The notes: generated by a model from the letters alone, not told the origin. Positions 8,976 to 18,038 are shown, counted from the stretch's first letter. The stretch is 43,748 nt of DNA from an uncultured Acetatifactor sp. (GCA_910583845.1 CAJUAB010000035.1:1560-45307); one strand, 5' to 3'. A program made the numbers and translations.

Positions 8976-10163
8976 ATGAATCACGGAAACTACGAAAAAC
9001 AGCTGTCCATTATAATTCCCGTCTACAATACAGAAGCCTATTTAAGAGAATGCCTGGACAGCGTAGCGGCACAGGCAATAGAGGATATGGAAATATTGCT
9101 TGTGGATGATGGCTCCACGGATGCCAGCGGCGCTGTCTGTGATGAATATGCGGCCAGACATGACTTTATTAGAGTGTTCCATATTCAGAACCATGGGCAG
9201 AGCTATGCGAGAAAAACAGGCGTGCTGTCCGCGAAAGGTAAGTATATAGGATTTGTGGACAGTGATGATTGGATCACAGACAATATGTATGGAGAGATGC
9301 TGGGATATGCCCTGGAAAATTCACTGGATATGGTTTGCTGCGGGTTGGTTTATGAAAAGGGAACGACAGCGGTTCAAAGATATAATGATGCGGTTCCAGG
9401 CGTGTATGATGGCGAGGCAATACGCAGGGAGATACTGCCCGGGGTACTGGCGTTTGGAACAGATTATTCAGCGGATAGAAAAATAGAGCCTCATCTGGTG
9501 GATAAATTAATCAGGAAGGAAATCATCACGAAGGTGCTGTCAGAGATAAATGAACAGATCTATTGGGGAGAGGACGCCCTTAGTGTTCTGAAATGTGTTT
9601 TGCTGTCAAACAGAATCGGCATACTGGGGAAAACCCCCTATCATTATAGAATCCATAATTCTTCTATATCTTTAAAACAGGATGCCAGGGCGATTGATTC
9701 CTATCAGCAGCTGATCTGTGAGCTGATGAAGCTGGCCAGACAATCAGATGAACTTTGTGATCAGGTGAAGTACTATTCCGTGGCAGCCGCGCGCGACATG
9801 CTCAGAATCGGATTAGGAATAAGGAGCGAGAAATTCTGGCTGTTTCCTTTTGAAGATTTCAGGCAGGGCCTTTCTGTCGCGCTGTACGGGGCCGGAAATG
9901 TGGGAAAATGCTATCATATGCAGGTATGCGGAACGGGTTATTTCAGAAGGGCAGATCTGTTTGATTCTAACTGCGTTTCGGAGGGCGTCAAGAACCCGAC
10001 AGAGCTTTATCCGGAAGAGTATGACAAGATATTAATCGCGGTGGATAAAGAAGAGGTCGCGCAGTCCATTAAGCAGTTTCTCCTGGAGCGCGGGATACCG
10101 GGGGATAAGCTGTACTGGAAAAAGCCCAGATGGGTGAGGGATACATTCTGTTTTCGTATATGA
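8976..10163 (+). CDS. Family 2 glycosyltransferase with C-terminal Rossmann-like module
   Basis: 395 aa; a GGGGG stretch 8 nt before the ATG supports the start. The N-terminal GT-A domain shows LSIIIPVYNTEAYLRECLDS, LLVDDGSTDASG and YIGFVDSDDWITDNMY, so the DxD-like SDDW catalytic motif is intact, and a WGEDALSVLKCV acceptor-side motif follows near residue 195, as in LPS/capsule-type transferases. From about residue 298 a divergent Rossmann-like module appears (SVALYGAGNVGKCYH, LFDSN, ILIAVDKEEV). It lies 62 bp after the previous gene and 13 bp before the CDP-glycerol-type gene. Expected to add one sugar residue; specificity unknown. Confidence 0.87.
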   Translation: MNHGNYEKQLSIIIPVYNTEAYLRECLDSVAAQAIEDMEILLVDDGSTDASGAVCDEYAARHDFIRVFHIQNHGQSYARKTGVLSAKGKYIGFVDSDDWITDNMYGEMLGYALENSLDMVCCGLVYEKGTTAVQRYNDAVPGVYDGEAIRREILPGVLAFGTDYSADRKIEPHLVDKLIRKEIITKVLSEINEQIYWGEDALSVLKCVLLSNRIGILGKTPYHYRIHNSSISLKQDARAIDSYQQLICELMKLARQSDELCDQVKYYSVAAARDMLRIGLGIRSEKFWLFPFEDFRQGLSVALYGAGNVGKCYHMQVCGTGYFRRADLFDSNCVSEGVKNPTELYPEEYDKILIAVDKEEVAQSIKQFLLERGIPGDKLYWKKPRWVRDTFCFRI

Positions 10164-10176
10164 ATGGGAGGCTTAC

Positions 10177-11712
10177 ATGAAACTGGAACGTCTGACGGAG
10201 GAAAATGTGGAGAGTATTGCCGGCAAGCGCATTGTCTGTTATGGGAGGTCCGAATCCTATCTCAGGGAATTGTGTGCCCGGTTCCCTTTACAGGACAGGC
10301 TTTGGGGGATCATCGATGACAACAAACGCAATCAGGGCGAACTTCTGTTTTGCGGCAGAAGGCTGCCGGTGGTGGACTCATCCGGTCTTTCACGGATCAA
10401 TTGGGAAGAAAACATTCTTCTGATTACTGACGGCTACTATAAAGAAGGTTATGAGACATTGTGCCGGAATAAATGTGTTGCGGATCATTTAAAAATAATC
10501 TATTATTTTGCGAACCAGGACACGGAATATGAACTTGCATACCGGGAACGTTATCAGACTCATGCGCTGGAAAATATAATCATATTTCGCAGCGGCCCTC
10601 AGAGTTCCATCTATGTAAAGGGAATGGATTTCTCGGATAATGCGCGGGCTTTGTTTGAATACATGCTCGCGGAGGGGTACAATGAGCGTTACCAGTTGAT
10701 CTGGCTGGTAAAGAATCCACAGGACTTCGGCATGTGGCGGAGATATAAAAACGTTGACTTTTTGTCCTTTGACTGGGCCGTCTCGGAGAACAGGGAAGAA
10801 CGTGACCGCTATTTTCATGCGCTCTGTCTGGCAAAGTATATTTTTTTTACAGACGCATATGGATTTGCCAGGAACTGCCGCCCGGACCAGACACGCGTTC
10901 AACTATGGCATGGCTGTGGTTTCAAAACAAGGGTAAATTTTGTACACTGTGAGAAAAGGTATGAATATACAACCGTGATCAGCGAAACCTACTCGAAAAT
11001 CCATCAGGATGTCTATGGGCTCAGAGCTGATCAGATGCTTGTGACTGGATATGCGAAACAGGACTGGCTTTTCCACCCCATCGGGAATTGGCTGGAGCTT
11101 TCAGGTATAGCAAAGGCAAAGAAATACATTTTCTGGCTGCCCACGTTCCGCGCTGCAAAAACAGGACTTGATCATCTGAACGAATATGATGTAAAAGGAC
11201 AGACAGGACTTCCTGTTGTCCATACATATGAGGAATTGTCCCAGCTGGATGGAATCCTGCAGAGCTATAATATAGTGCTTGTCTTAAAACTGCACCCATT
11301 TCAGGACAGAAAAAAAATCGGCAGCGTTGAAGGGGGAAATATCGTGGTGCTGGACAATGAGAGGCTTGCGGATCTGGATATTCAGATCAATCAGCTGCTG
11401 GGGCATGCGGACGCTCTGATCAGCGACTACTCCTCGGCCGCGGTGGACTATCTGTTGCTGGACAGGCCGATCGGTTTTACGCTGGACGATGTGGAGGAAT
11501 ATGCGGAAAGCCGAGGTTTTGTATTTCCCGACATTAAGGAATGGCTGCCTGGTAAGGAACTGTTTTCTTTTGAAGATTTTTGCTGCTTTGTCCGGGAGAT
11601 CGGAGAGGACGTGGACTCTACGGGAGATAAAAGGAAAGCGTTAAAGAAGAAAATGCATCGCTACGGGGATGGTAATAACTGTAAAAGAATCGTTGAGATG
11701 TTGGGCCTATAA
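10177..11712 (+). CDS. CDP-glycerol glycerophosphotransferase family protein with N-terminal Rossmann-like module
   Basis: 511 aa with a GGGAGG ribosome binding site. Residues 1-100 are a divergent Rossmann-like module (RIVCYGRSESY, WGIIDDNKRNQ, ILLITDGYYKEG). The rest matches the CDP-glycerol:poly(glycerophosphate) glycerophosphotransferase family: QLWHGCGFKTR near residue 242, VTGYAKQDWLF, YIFWLPTFRAAKTG, LVLKLHPFQDRK, then ALISDYSSAAVDYLLLDRPIGF. The LWHG and SDYSS motifs of active members are intact, unlike the more divergent first gene of the operon. It would transfer a polyol-phosphate from a CDP-activated donor to the growing glycan. Last gene of the + strand operon and convergent with the Rpn-type nuclease gene. 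Confidence 0.87.
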   Translation: MKLERLTEENVESIAGKRIVCYGRSESYLRELCARFPLQDRLWGIIDDNKRNQGELLFCGRRLPVVDSSGLSRINWEENILLITDGYYKEGYETLCRNKCVADHLKIIYYFANQDTEYELAYRERYQTHALENIIIFRSGPQSSIYVKGMDFSDNARALFEYMLAEGYNERYQLIWLVKNPQDFGMWRRYKNVDFLSFDWAVSENREERDRYFHALCLAKYIFFTDAYGFARNCRPDQTRVQLWHGCGFKTRVNFVHCEKRYEYTTVISETYSKIHQDVYGLRADQMLVTGYAKQDWLFHPIGNWLELSGIAKAKKYIFWLPTFRAAKTGLDHLNEYDVKGQTGLPVVHTYEELSQLDGILQSYNIVLVLKLHPFQDRKKIGSVEGGNIVVLDNERLADLDIQINQLLGHADALISDYSSAAVDYLLLDRPIGFTLDDVEEYAESRGFVFPDIKEWLPGKELFSFEDFCCFVREIGEDVDSTGDKRKALKKKMHRYGDGNNCKRIVEMLGL

Positions 11713-11869
11713 GTATATTGTCTGGGACAGCCCAATACAAAATTGCTGCTGCCCCAAACCTTATTGGAAAACTGGAACGTCATGGTAAAAAAAATACCCT
11801 GTAATCAAATATAACACATAAAGCATGCCTTTTATCTGATCCTAATAAGCAGGTTGTGATAAAACTACA
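11713..11869. other. Convergent intergenic region between glycan operon and Rpn-type gene
   Basis: About 157 bp between two converging genes. An imperfect inverted repeat is visible (CTGGGACAGC at about 11731 and GCTGCTGCCCCA at about 11746), but it is followed by only a weak T-rich stretch, so I do not call it as a confident terminator. Nothing else recognised. Confidence 0.4.
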
Positions 11870-12850
11870 TTACAGCATCTTTTCCCGGAAATCTGTAAAA
11901 CTTTCCGCGCGAGCTGCCGCTTTGTGCCATCTGCGGAGGGTGTCGGGATTCTCCTCTGTCTGGATTCTGATGACAATGTCCTCCGGTATCTCGCCCAGAT
12001 CCTCCAGCAGATCAAGGATATCCTGCGACATTGCCTGGGTTATTCCCTGAGATATCCCCTGGGTTATTCCTTGGGTTATTCCCTGACTTATTCCCTGGTT
12101 GACTCCCTCCGCATACGCCTCTTCTCTCTCCACCGCCATCGCATCGTCCCAATTCCACTGTGTGTACAGCATATTTATCACCTCCGAGCCATGTTTCTTC
12201 ATAAACTCCACCAGGACTCCCTCCATCTGGCAGTCTTTCACTGCCTGAGTGATCGCCGCGTCTCTGGTCCAGCCGTCCGCCTGATAGTCTTTGATCCGCT
12301 GAATGAACCACGAATACTCATACATCGGGCGGCATTCCTGCAACAGTCTATTGCCCGATGAAAGATTAATGTTAATTACTTTCACTGTTAATTCTAACAT
12401 AGGTTGCTCAGCCTTTTCAAGATAAGCGTCGGAAAGCCGCAGGATTTTTTCCGCCGGATACGGCTCATTACCATTGTAAAAAACAAAAAATTCCGGCGTT
12501 GGTATCCTGAGAAGACCGCGCTTATACATGGACCTCTCATCCAGAAGTTTCTCCAGAGTGCGCCCAAGATACAGCAGATCCCGCAAGGGCATGTTCTCAT
12601 TGATCGTAGACTGATGCTCGCTGATAACCAGCACTCTATTTTTCACAGTAAACGCCAGATCATTTTTTCTGGCAATAAACAGTACGCCCTCCAGAGTGAC
12701 ATACGTGATGTCCTCCGGAGAGGCCTCTCCGTTCCCCAGCGCCGCATATAATTGAGACGCGTTCTCCGGATCGCTGAAATAGGTTATGAATGCGCTGTTC
12801 TTCGTCTCCCTGTTGGAGATTGCCTTGCCGTTTTCATTCTTCTGTGTCAT
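11870..12850 (-). CDS. Rpn family / PD-(D/E)XK nuclease ('transposase-like') protein
   Basis: 326 aa with GGGAGG before the ATG. The N-terminal nuclease core is recognisable: YVTLEGVLFIARKNDLAFTVKNR, then VISEHQSTINENMPLRDLLY, the D...(E/Q)xQ-type signature of Rpn recombination-promoting nucleases and related 'PD-(D/E)XK nuclease family transposase' proteins. The central part has PEFFVFYNGNEPYP, also typical. The C-terminal quarter has a run of four-residue repeats of the GITQ/GISQ type (residues about 253-275), followed by an acidic helical tail. These proteins cause DNA cleavage and RecA-independent recombination in Enterobacteria, and many are variable in copy number. It lies downstream of its own strong promoter and a hairpin leader, and next to a decayed gene. 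Confidence 0.85.
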   Translation of the reverse strand: MTQKNENGKAISNRETKNSAFITYFSDPENASQLYAALGNGEASPEDITYVTLEGVLFIARKNDLAFTVKNRVLVISEHQSTINENMPLRDLLYLGRTLEKLLDERSMYKRGLLRIPTPEFFVFYNGNEPYPAEKILRLSDAYLEKAEQPMLELTVKVININLSSGNRLLQECRPMYEYSWFIQRIKDYQADGWTRDAAITQAVKDCQMEGVLVEFMKKHGSEVINMLYTQWNWDDAMAVEREEAYAEGVNQGISQGITQGITQGISQGITQAMSQDILDLLEDLGEIPEDIVIRIQTEENPDTLRRWHKAAARAESFTDFREKML

Positions 12851-12881
12851 AGATTGATTCCTCCCGTTTTCTGTAAAGTAA

Positions 12882-12939
12882 AACAGCAGAAAGAATAGTT
12901 GACCCGTTCAGAATGAGTCCTGCTATTCTTTCTGCTGTT
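12882..12939 (-). terminator. 17-bp perfect hairpin in leader of Rpn-type gene
   Basis: Arms at 12882-12898 and 12923-12939 are perfectly complementary over 17 bp with a 24-nt loop. On the - strand the second arm is followed by TTTTACTTT, so it can act as an intrinsic terminator. It lies between a consensus promoter (12949-12976) and the Rpn gene's ribosome binding site, so it is either the terminator of the LicD/pseudogene unit or an attenuator of the nuclease gene. Confidence 0.7.
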
Positions 12940-12948
12940 GTACTCTTT

Positions 12949-12976
12949 ATTATACAGAATATTCAGGAATTGTCAA
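12949..12976 (-). promoter_or_regulatory. SigA promoter for the Rpn-type gene
   Basis: On the - strand TTGACA (12976-12971), a 16-nt spacer and TATAAT (12954-12949) match the housekeeping consensus exactly. The -35 box overlaps the stop codon of the decayed glycosyltransferase reading frame. Transcription would begin near 12942, just before the 17-bp hairpin. Confidence 0.75.
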
Positions 12977-13650
12977 TACCCGGAGTGTGTTAAAAAAACA
13001 ATCTGAAACATCTTCTGAAACATCTTTTCCAAAACGTCTCGCAAATTATGCTCCTGCAAAGTCTTCTGTTGACCCAAGCAGGCTATCCGCATGCGGATAT
13101 CTTCATGTGCCAGATAAAACGCGGCTTTCTCTACCGCATCCGACATGCTGTCATACAGTACCAGCTCTTCCCCATCTATATAAGTTTCCGCCAGTTCTTC
13201 CTGCCAGCTGGACAGCAAAAAGCCGCCCATGCCCATTACATCAAAAGCCCGCAGCGGAATACCTGTCTGAATACTCCGCATAATAGGATTCAGATTTATC
13301 TTGGAAAAATGAAAAACATACGGCATCTCCGACATATAATCGACAGCTCCGCAATAAACAGCATTTCCTGTTAAATCCGATGGGGCATAGGAGTAGAACT
13401 TTGTATTATAGATTACCCACAAACCCTACCTCACAAGCGTACTTCCTCTCCAGCGCAGAGGAATATTTCAGCCCGGATAAACGATGGGCATTCACTCCAA
13501 GCGGCATATGATACACCGTTCGAAATCCCCGGTTGTAATAACTCTGATACTGTCGGCGGTCAAACAGGAACACATAATTCGTCTCATAGGCCAGGGTATC
13601 CTCAATTGAAACCACATTCAAGGGACAATCATAACACCATGCAATATATT
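12973..13650 (-). pseudogene. Decayed CgeB-like glycosyltransferase (DUF3880 / glycosyl transferase group 1)
   Basis: Two open segments together give one partial protein. The first (about 13650-13406) reads YDCPLNVVSIEDTLAYE, then FLFDRRQYQSYYNRG and YACEVGFVGNL, typical of the DUF3880 half of CgeB-like glycosyltransferases. It stops at a TAA exactly where the family continues. The second (13422-12973), in another frame, continues with YNTKFYSYAPSDL, NLNPIMRSIQTGIPLRAFDVMGMGGFLLS and a normal C-terminus (EHNLRDVLEKM). So a frameshift lies at about 13410-13420. Upstream, the first frame runs into a stop and then into the 3' end of the LicD gene, so the N-terminus is missing. It is a remnant rather than a working gene, though programmed frameshifting cannot be formally excluded. 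It probably once glycosylated flagellin or the same surface glycan. Confidence 0.8.
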
Positions 13651-13689
13651 ATATCCGCACGGGCCACCGCCTTTAGCCATCTGCGATAT

Positions 13690-15111
13690 TTATTTTCCGC
13701 ATGCAATCATAACCGGCTTCCCCTTATTCTGAAGATTTTCTATCATATTATTCATCGGCCCGTAATATGCATCACATATTTCCATAGCACGCTGTTTGTC
13801 ATTGCTCTCATCGCACACTCCCCAGCCAGCCCCCTTATATTGCATTAAGATAGCTTCATACCGCTCCGCCAGACTCCCTCCCGGATTTGCAAGAGAAGCA
13901 TTTTTCTGATCCGCCAGCCTTAAAGCGTTTTCCATTTCCTTTTGAGGTCTCCACCACAGCAAAACGTATTCCCGCACCTCCGAGAAAATATGCAGAACGT
14001 CTTCCAGCTTATCCAATGCCGCTTCCCCATACGAAATAAAATCTCCTATGTCATTTGTATACAAGATGATCTTCTTTACTGTCTTCCCTCCGGTCAACTG
14101 TTCCCGCCAATCTGTCGGGGCTATATCTTTCTCTTTGTCGTCCCCTTCAGCCTGCGCGCTTTTTATCAGTCTACGCATTACTTCGAGTTGTTCCTCATAG
14201 AACGGATAACCGTGGGAGCTTTGCCCCCGGCGGCATACATGATAATCTCCATATAATTTCTGCAATATCTCATCATATCCACATGGAACCGGCAGCATGA
14301 AATTTTCGAAGGTTGCGCTGTAGACTTCCGCAAACCATTCCTTTTGAAACTTCTTCTGAGGCCACCGCGCATAGTCTATATAGCAGACTAAATAGTCACT
14401 CTCCTGTTCTTCGTACATCATAGCGATATAATTCGCCCATTTCCACAATTCAGACGCGGCCTTTTTCCATTGCCCATCTTCTATTAGCTGCCAGTCAATT
14501 CGAAACCCCATGTTTTCTTCCAGATATTGAATCCCTTCACACAATCTTTCAACATCTGTCTGCTTATCCTCAGCGAATTTCTGCTTCCTGTCACACTCTG
14601 AAGCGGCCACCGCGCAGCCCATCGCGACTGAGAATATGCCTTCCTGTACCGCCCTGCTCTTCTCGTCCCGGGGCAGATAATCCAGCGGGAAAATGTCCAT
14701 CCCCACCGAAAACGGACAGCCATGATACTGCTCCAGCCACTCTTCATTGACACTGACCTGGCTCCCATTGCTGACACAGGTATGGTATTCGGCATAGCCC
14801 TCCTCAGACAGGGGAGATCTCACATGATAGCCTTCCGGCAGTTCCTTCACCAAAATTTGGATCAGCCGGTTATAATCGCTTCGCATGACCCAGATATCGA
14901 AGTCATCATCCCAGGGAATAAAGCCCTCATGGCGGATAGCCCCCAGCAAAGTTCCATAGGCTGCATGCCAGACAATCCCATGTCTGTCACAAATCTCTGC
15001 GATCTTCTGCAGCACCTCCAGCTCCGCGGCCCATACAGTCTTCATCGTTACATCCACATAAAAATTATCCCTGATTTCGTGCTTAAAAAAACCTTCCTCA
15101 AATTCCAACAT
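13690..15111 (-). CDS. LicD family phosphotransferase with C-terminal glycan-locus domain (copy 1)
   Basis: 473 aa from the ATG at 15111, which has GGAGG 8 nt upstream; an in-frame GTG at 15126 overlaps that ribosome binding site. The LicD core is clear: YGTLLGAIRHEGFIPWDDD followed by FDIWVMRSDYNRL, with the acidic triplet that binds metal. LicD enzymes transfer phosphocholine or another CDP-activated phospho-group onto glycans. From about residue 335 a separate domain begins (KKIILYTNDIGDFISYG, VLLWWRPQ, GWGVCDES, DAYYGPMNN, GKPVMIACGK), which resembles the donor-binding half of CDP-glycerol-type or GT-B enzymes. Most similar in this window to copy 2. It is last in the four-gene LicD row and its end abuts the decayed CgeB-like gene. 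Confidence 0.87.
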   Translation of the reverse strand: MLEFEEGFFKHEIRDNFYVDVTMKTVWAAELEVLQKIAEICDRHGIVWHAAYGTLLGAIRHEGFIPWDDDFDIWVMRSDYNRLIQILVKELPEGYHVRSPLSEEGYAEYHTCVSNGSQVSVNEEWLEQYHGCPFSVGMDIFPLDYLPRDEKSRAVQEGIFSVAMGCAVAASECDRKQKFAEDKQTDVERLCEGIQYLEENMGFRIDWQLIEDGQWKKAASELWKWANYIAMMYEEQESDYLVCYIDYARWPQKKFQKEWFAEVYSATFENFMLPVPCGYDEILQKLYGDYHVCRRGQSSHGYPFYEEQLEVMRRLIKSAQAEGDDKEKDIAPTDWREQLTGGKTVKKIILYTNDIGDFISYGEAALDKLEDVLHIFSEVREYVLLWWRPQKEMENALRLADQKNASLANPGGSLAERYEAILMQYKGAGWGVCDESNDKQRAMEICDAYYGPMNNMIENLQNKGKPVMIACGK

Positions 15112-15143
15112 CCGCGTTTCCTCCACCGCGCAATTATGTGCGA

Positions 15144-16583
15144 CTACACATATTCCTGCTTTCCTGCCGCGATCATGACCGGTTTCCCCATACCCTGAAA
15201 CTTTCCCACCATATTATTCTTTGCGCCGTAATATGCGTCGCACAATTCCACTGCACGCTGCTTATCAATACTTTCATCGCAGATTCCCCACGCCGCCGTC
15301 TTGTACTGCTTCAGTATATCATTATACCGTCTCGCCAGAATACCCCCTGCCCCCAGGTCTGACGACTGACCGGCTGCCAGCATCAAAGCGCTGGCCATTT
15401 GCTGCTGAGGCCTCCACCACAGCAGGATCTGTTCTTTTGCCTCATAAAATGTCCGCAGCACATATTCCAGCCTGTTCAGCGCCGCTTCCCCATAGGTGAT
15501 AAACTCACTGATATCGTTGGTATACAGGACAGCCTTTTTCCCGTTACCTTTCGTCTGCGAAAGCAAATTCTTCCATTCTACAGGCCAGATACCCTCTTCC
15601 TCCTCGCTGTCTGTAGTATTAATACGCTGACGCACCATTTCCCGCAGTTTATCCAACTGCTTCTCATAATAAGGATAATCATGGCTGGCGCTGTTCCGAT
15701 AGCGCACCTGCCAGTTTCCATAGATCCTCCTCAGAATCTCATCGTATTTCCAGGGAATCGGCAGCATCAGATTTTCAAAAGTCGCGCTCCACGTCTCATC
15801 GAACCACTCCTTGGGAAATACCTTTTGCTCTGTATTGGCATAGTCCCGATACATAACCAGATAATCGGCATCCTCCTCCGGACAATGTCGGATTACTTCG
15901 TTGGCTATACGGTACACAGCGCTGATGACCTCTTCCCACTGCTCCTGATCCAACAGCTGTCTTTCTACCGTATATCCACAGCACTCTTTCAGGACCTTGA
16001 CTCCCTCCCGGATTTCCTTCATGTGCCGTTCTCTCTGTTCTCTATGGGACTCCGGCAGCTGCCGATACTCCTGCACTGTCTGAACGACACGTTTTGCCAG
16101 CAAAAAAATACTCCTCTGATGCTGACATAACCTCTCATCCCGTGGAAGATAATCCAGCGGAAAGATATCCACCCCCACCCGGAACGGACAACCGTAATGC
16201 CTCTCCAGATACCATGGCTCAATGCTGATCCCCTCTCCGCAGACCACACAGGTATGGTACTGCTCATACCCCTCCTTTGTCTGAGGACTGAGTACATGAT
16301 ATTCCCGGGGCAACTCTTCGGGCAGCACTGACAGAATTTTCTGATAGTCTTCCCGTTTCATCCAGATATCCAGATCGTCATCCCAAGGGACATACCCCTC
16401 ATGTCGTATAGCTCCCAGCAAGGTTCCGTATGCCACATACCACTCCAACCCATATTTATCACAGACTTCCGCAATGGTCTGCAGCACGTCCAGCGCCGCA
16501 GCCCACACTGTCTTCATAGTTGTATCAATATAGAAGTCCTCCCGGATCTCATCCCGGAAAAAATCCTCTGAAAACTGTAACAT
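15144..16583 (-). CDS. LicD family phosphotransferase with C-terminal glycan-locus domain (copy 2)
   Basis: 479 aa with AAGGAAA before the ATG. LicD motif: YGTLLGAIRHEGYVPWDDD and LDIWMKREDYQKIL; a conserved PFRVGVDIFPLDYLPRDE lies near residue 140. The C-terminal domain (from about residue 345) starts KKAVLYTNDISEFITYG and has QILLWWRPQQQ, AWGICDESIDKQRAVELCDAYYG as two adjoining motifs, and GKPVMIAAGK. It shares this C-terminal type with copy 1, against copies 3 and 4. It lies 18 bp after copy 3 and 32 bp before copy 1, so all are probably co-transcribed. Likely transfers a phospho-group to the glycan; the second domain may bind the acceptor or a nucleotide donor. Confidence 0.87.
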   Translation of the reverse strand: MLQFSEDFFRDEIREDFYIDTTMKTVWAAALDVLQTIAEVCDKYGLEWYVAYGTLLGAIRHEGYVPWDDDLDIWMKREDYQKILSVLPEELPREYHVLSPQTKEGYEQYHTCVVCGEGISIEPWYLERHYGCPFRVGVDIFPLDYLPRDERLCQHQRSIFLLAKRVVQTVQEYRQLPESHREQRERHMKEIREGVKVLKECCGYTVERQLLDQEQWEEVISAVYRIANEVIRHCPEEDADYLVMYRDYANTEQKVFPKEWFDETWSATFENLMLPIPWKYDEILRRIYGNWQVRYRNSASHDYPYYEKQLDKLREMVRQRINTTDSEEEEGIWPVEWKNLLSQTKGNGKKAVLYTNDISEFITYGEAALNRLEYVLRTFYEAKEQILLWWRPQQQMASALMLAAGQSSDLGAGGILARRYNDILKQYKTAAWGICDESIDKQRAVELCDAYYGAKNNMVGKFQGMGKPVMIAAGKQEYV

Positions 16584-16601
16584 ATTTTCCTTCCCACGAT
16601 T

Positions 16602-18038
16602 CTATCTACAGATCGCTTCATCCTGTATCATCACAGGTTTTCCGCTTTGACAAAATAGCTCATAAACCTCGCCATAATCGCCATACATAGCGTCACATTT
16701 CACCACGGCTCTGGCATAATCCCCACTGTCGTCATAAATTCCCCATCCTTCTTTTTGATATTCTTCACAGAGACAGTGAAACACTTCAAACAGCTTCGGA
16801 TTATGCCGCTGGTACAGACATCCCTCTGTCTGGCAGGGAATCCACCATAGCGCTATCTCCTGATTCTGACGAAAGACCTCTATAACCGCCTTTACTTTCT
16901 CAATATATGCCATTTCCCCTCGAAGAAGCCCCATTAATGAGGTGAAATATAGTACAACCCTCCTTGGATTTTCTGTGGAATCTCCGATAAGCCGCCTCCA
17001 TGTCTCAGGCATCGGCGCTGTCTCGCCATTGCTCTTTGTCTTCTCCCACTCCGGGAACGCCTGATATTCGCCTGCCTCAAGACCATCCTCCAATACCCAC
17101 AGCCCGCGCTCCAGAAGTGCCTGCAGCTGTTCTCTGTAGTACGGATAGTTATGTCCTCCGCCGTGGAATACCAGCCTGCGATAATCCCCAAAGGTGGCCC
17201 GCAGTACCTTGTCATATTCAACCGGCACAGGGATATGAGACACCTCATAGCCCATGAAAACTGCCTCGTCAAACCACTCCTTTTTCCATCTGCCTGCCAG
17301 ATGATCCAGCTGCCCCTGAAAGGAGACCATTTCCTCGCACTCCTGTGCCTGATACATCATGCAAACCCTGTCATAAATGCGAAAGAGTTGATTCCGGATA
17401 TGTACGATATTCTTTTCGGTGTCCACCGAAATTCCCAGAAGCTCTCTCTGCATCTCCAGCCCCTGCAACAATGCCTCCCGGCAGGCTTCCGCCACATCCT
17501 CAGAAGGATTTTCCAGGAGCCCGTCACAGAAGCCAATATTGCTTTTTACAACATCCAGCATGGTCCATTGCAGCTTTTGCTCTCCTGCCGTCTTCGGATA
17601 ATAATCTATCGGAAAAAGGTCAATCCCCACACAAAAAGGACAGCCATGATAACGGGCCAGACGCCCCGGCTCTGTCGATATGGCACTGCCGTTTGTAATC
17701 CTGGAAAAGGTTCCTGTCCACCCTTCCTCATGATACATACTGAGGACCCGGTACTCCGGCGGCAGCTCCTGCCTGGCCACGGAGAGAAATTTCATGTAAT
17801 CCGGGCGCTTCATAACCACGTCTATATCATCGTCCCATGGGATATATCCCTTGTGCCGCACGGCCCCGATCAGTGTGCCAAATCCGGCGAAAAAAGTGAT
17901 ATGATGTTTTGCGCATATTTCTTTCAATACTTCCAGTACTTCCAGCTGCGCCGCCCAATTGGCTTTCATAATACTGCCAATCGTAAACCGGCACCTGGTT
18001 TCCGTATCAAAGTAGTTGTCAGGAAAGGATATCATCAT
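16602..18038 (-). CDS. LicD family phosphotransferase with C-terminal glycan-locus domain (copy 3)
   Basis: 478 aa. Two adjacent ATG codons (18038 and 18035) follow a weak GAGG; the gene starts inside the last 20 bp of copy 4, so translation is coupled. LicD motif: FGTLIGAVRHKGYIPWDDD, IDVVMKRPDY; then PFCVGIDLFPIDYYPK. The C-terminal domain starts near residue 345 with RRVVLYFTSLMGLLRG, IALWWIPCQ, GWGIYDDSGDYARAV, CDAMYGDYGEVYELF and GKPVMIQ. That IYDDS...YGD...GKPVMIQ signature also occurs in many uncharacterised proteins of Clostridial surface-glycan loci (from memory). Pairs with copy 4 by C-terminal sequence type. Confidence 0.87.
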   Translation of the reverse strand: MMISFPDNYFDTETRCRFTIGSIMKANWAAQLEVLEVLKEICAKHHITFFAGFGTLIGAVRHKGYIPWDDDIDVVMKRPDYMKFLSVARQELPPEYRVLSMYHEEGWTGTFSRITNGSAISTEPGRLARYHGCPFCVGIDLFPIDYYPKTAGEQKLQWTMLDVVKSNIGFCDGLLENPSEDVAEACREALLQGLEMQRELLGISVDTEKNIVHIRNQLFRIYDRVCMMYQAQECEEMVSFQGQLDHLAGRWKKEWFDEAVFMGYEVSHIPVPVEYDKVLRATFGDYRRLVFHGGGHNYPYYREQLQALLERGLWVLEDGLEAGEYQAFPEWEKTKSNGETAPMPETWRRLIGDSTENPRRVVLYFTSLMGLLRGEMAYIEKVKAVIEVFRQNQEIALWWIPCQTEGCLYQRHNPKLFEVFHCLCEEYQKEGWGIYDDSGDYARAVVKCDAMYGDYGEVYELFCQSGKPVMIQDEAICR

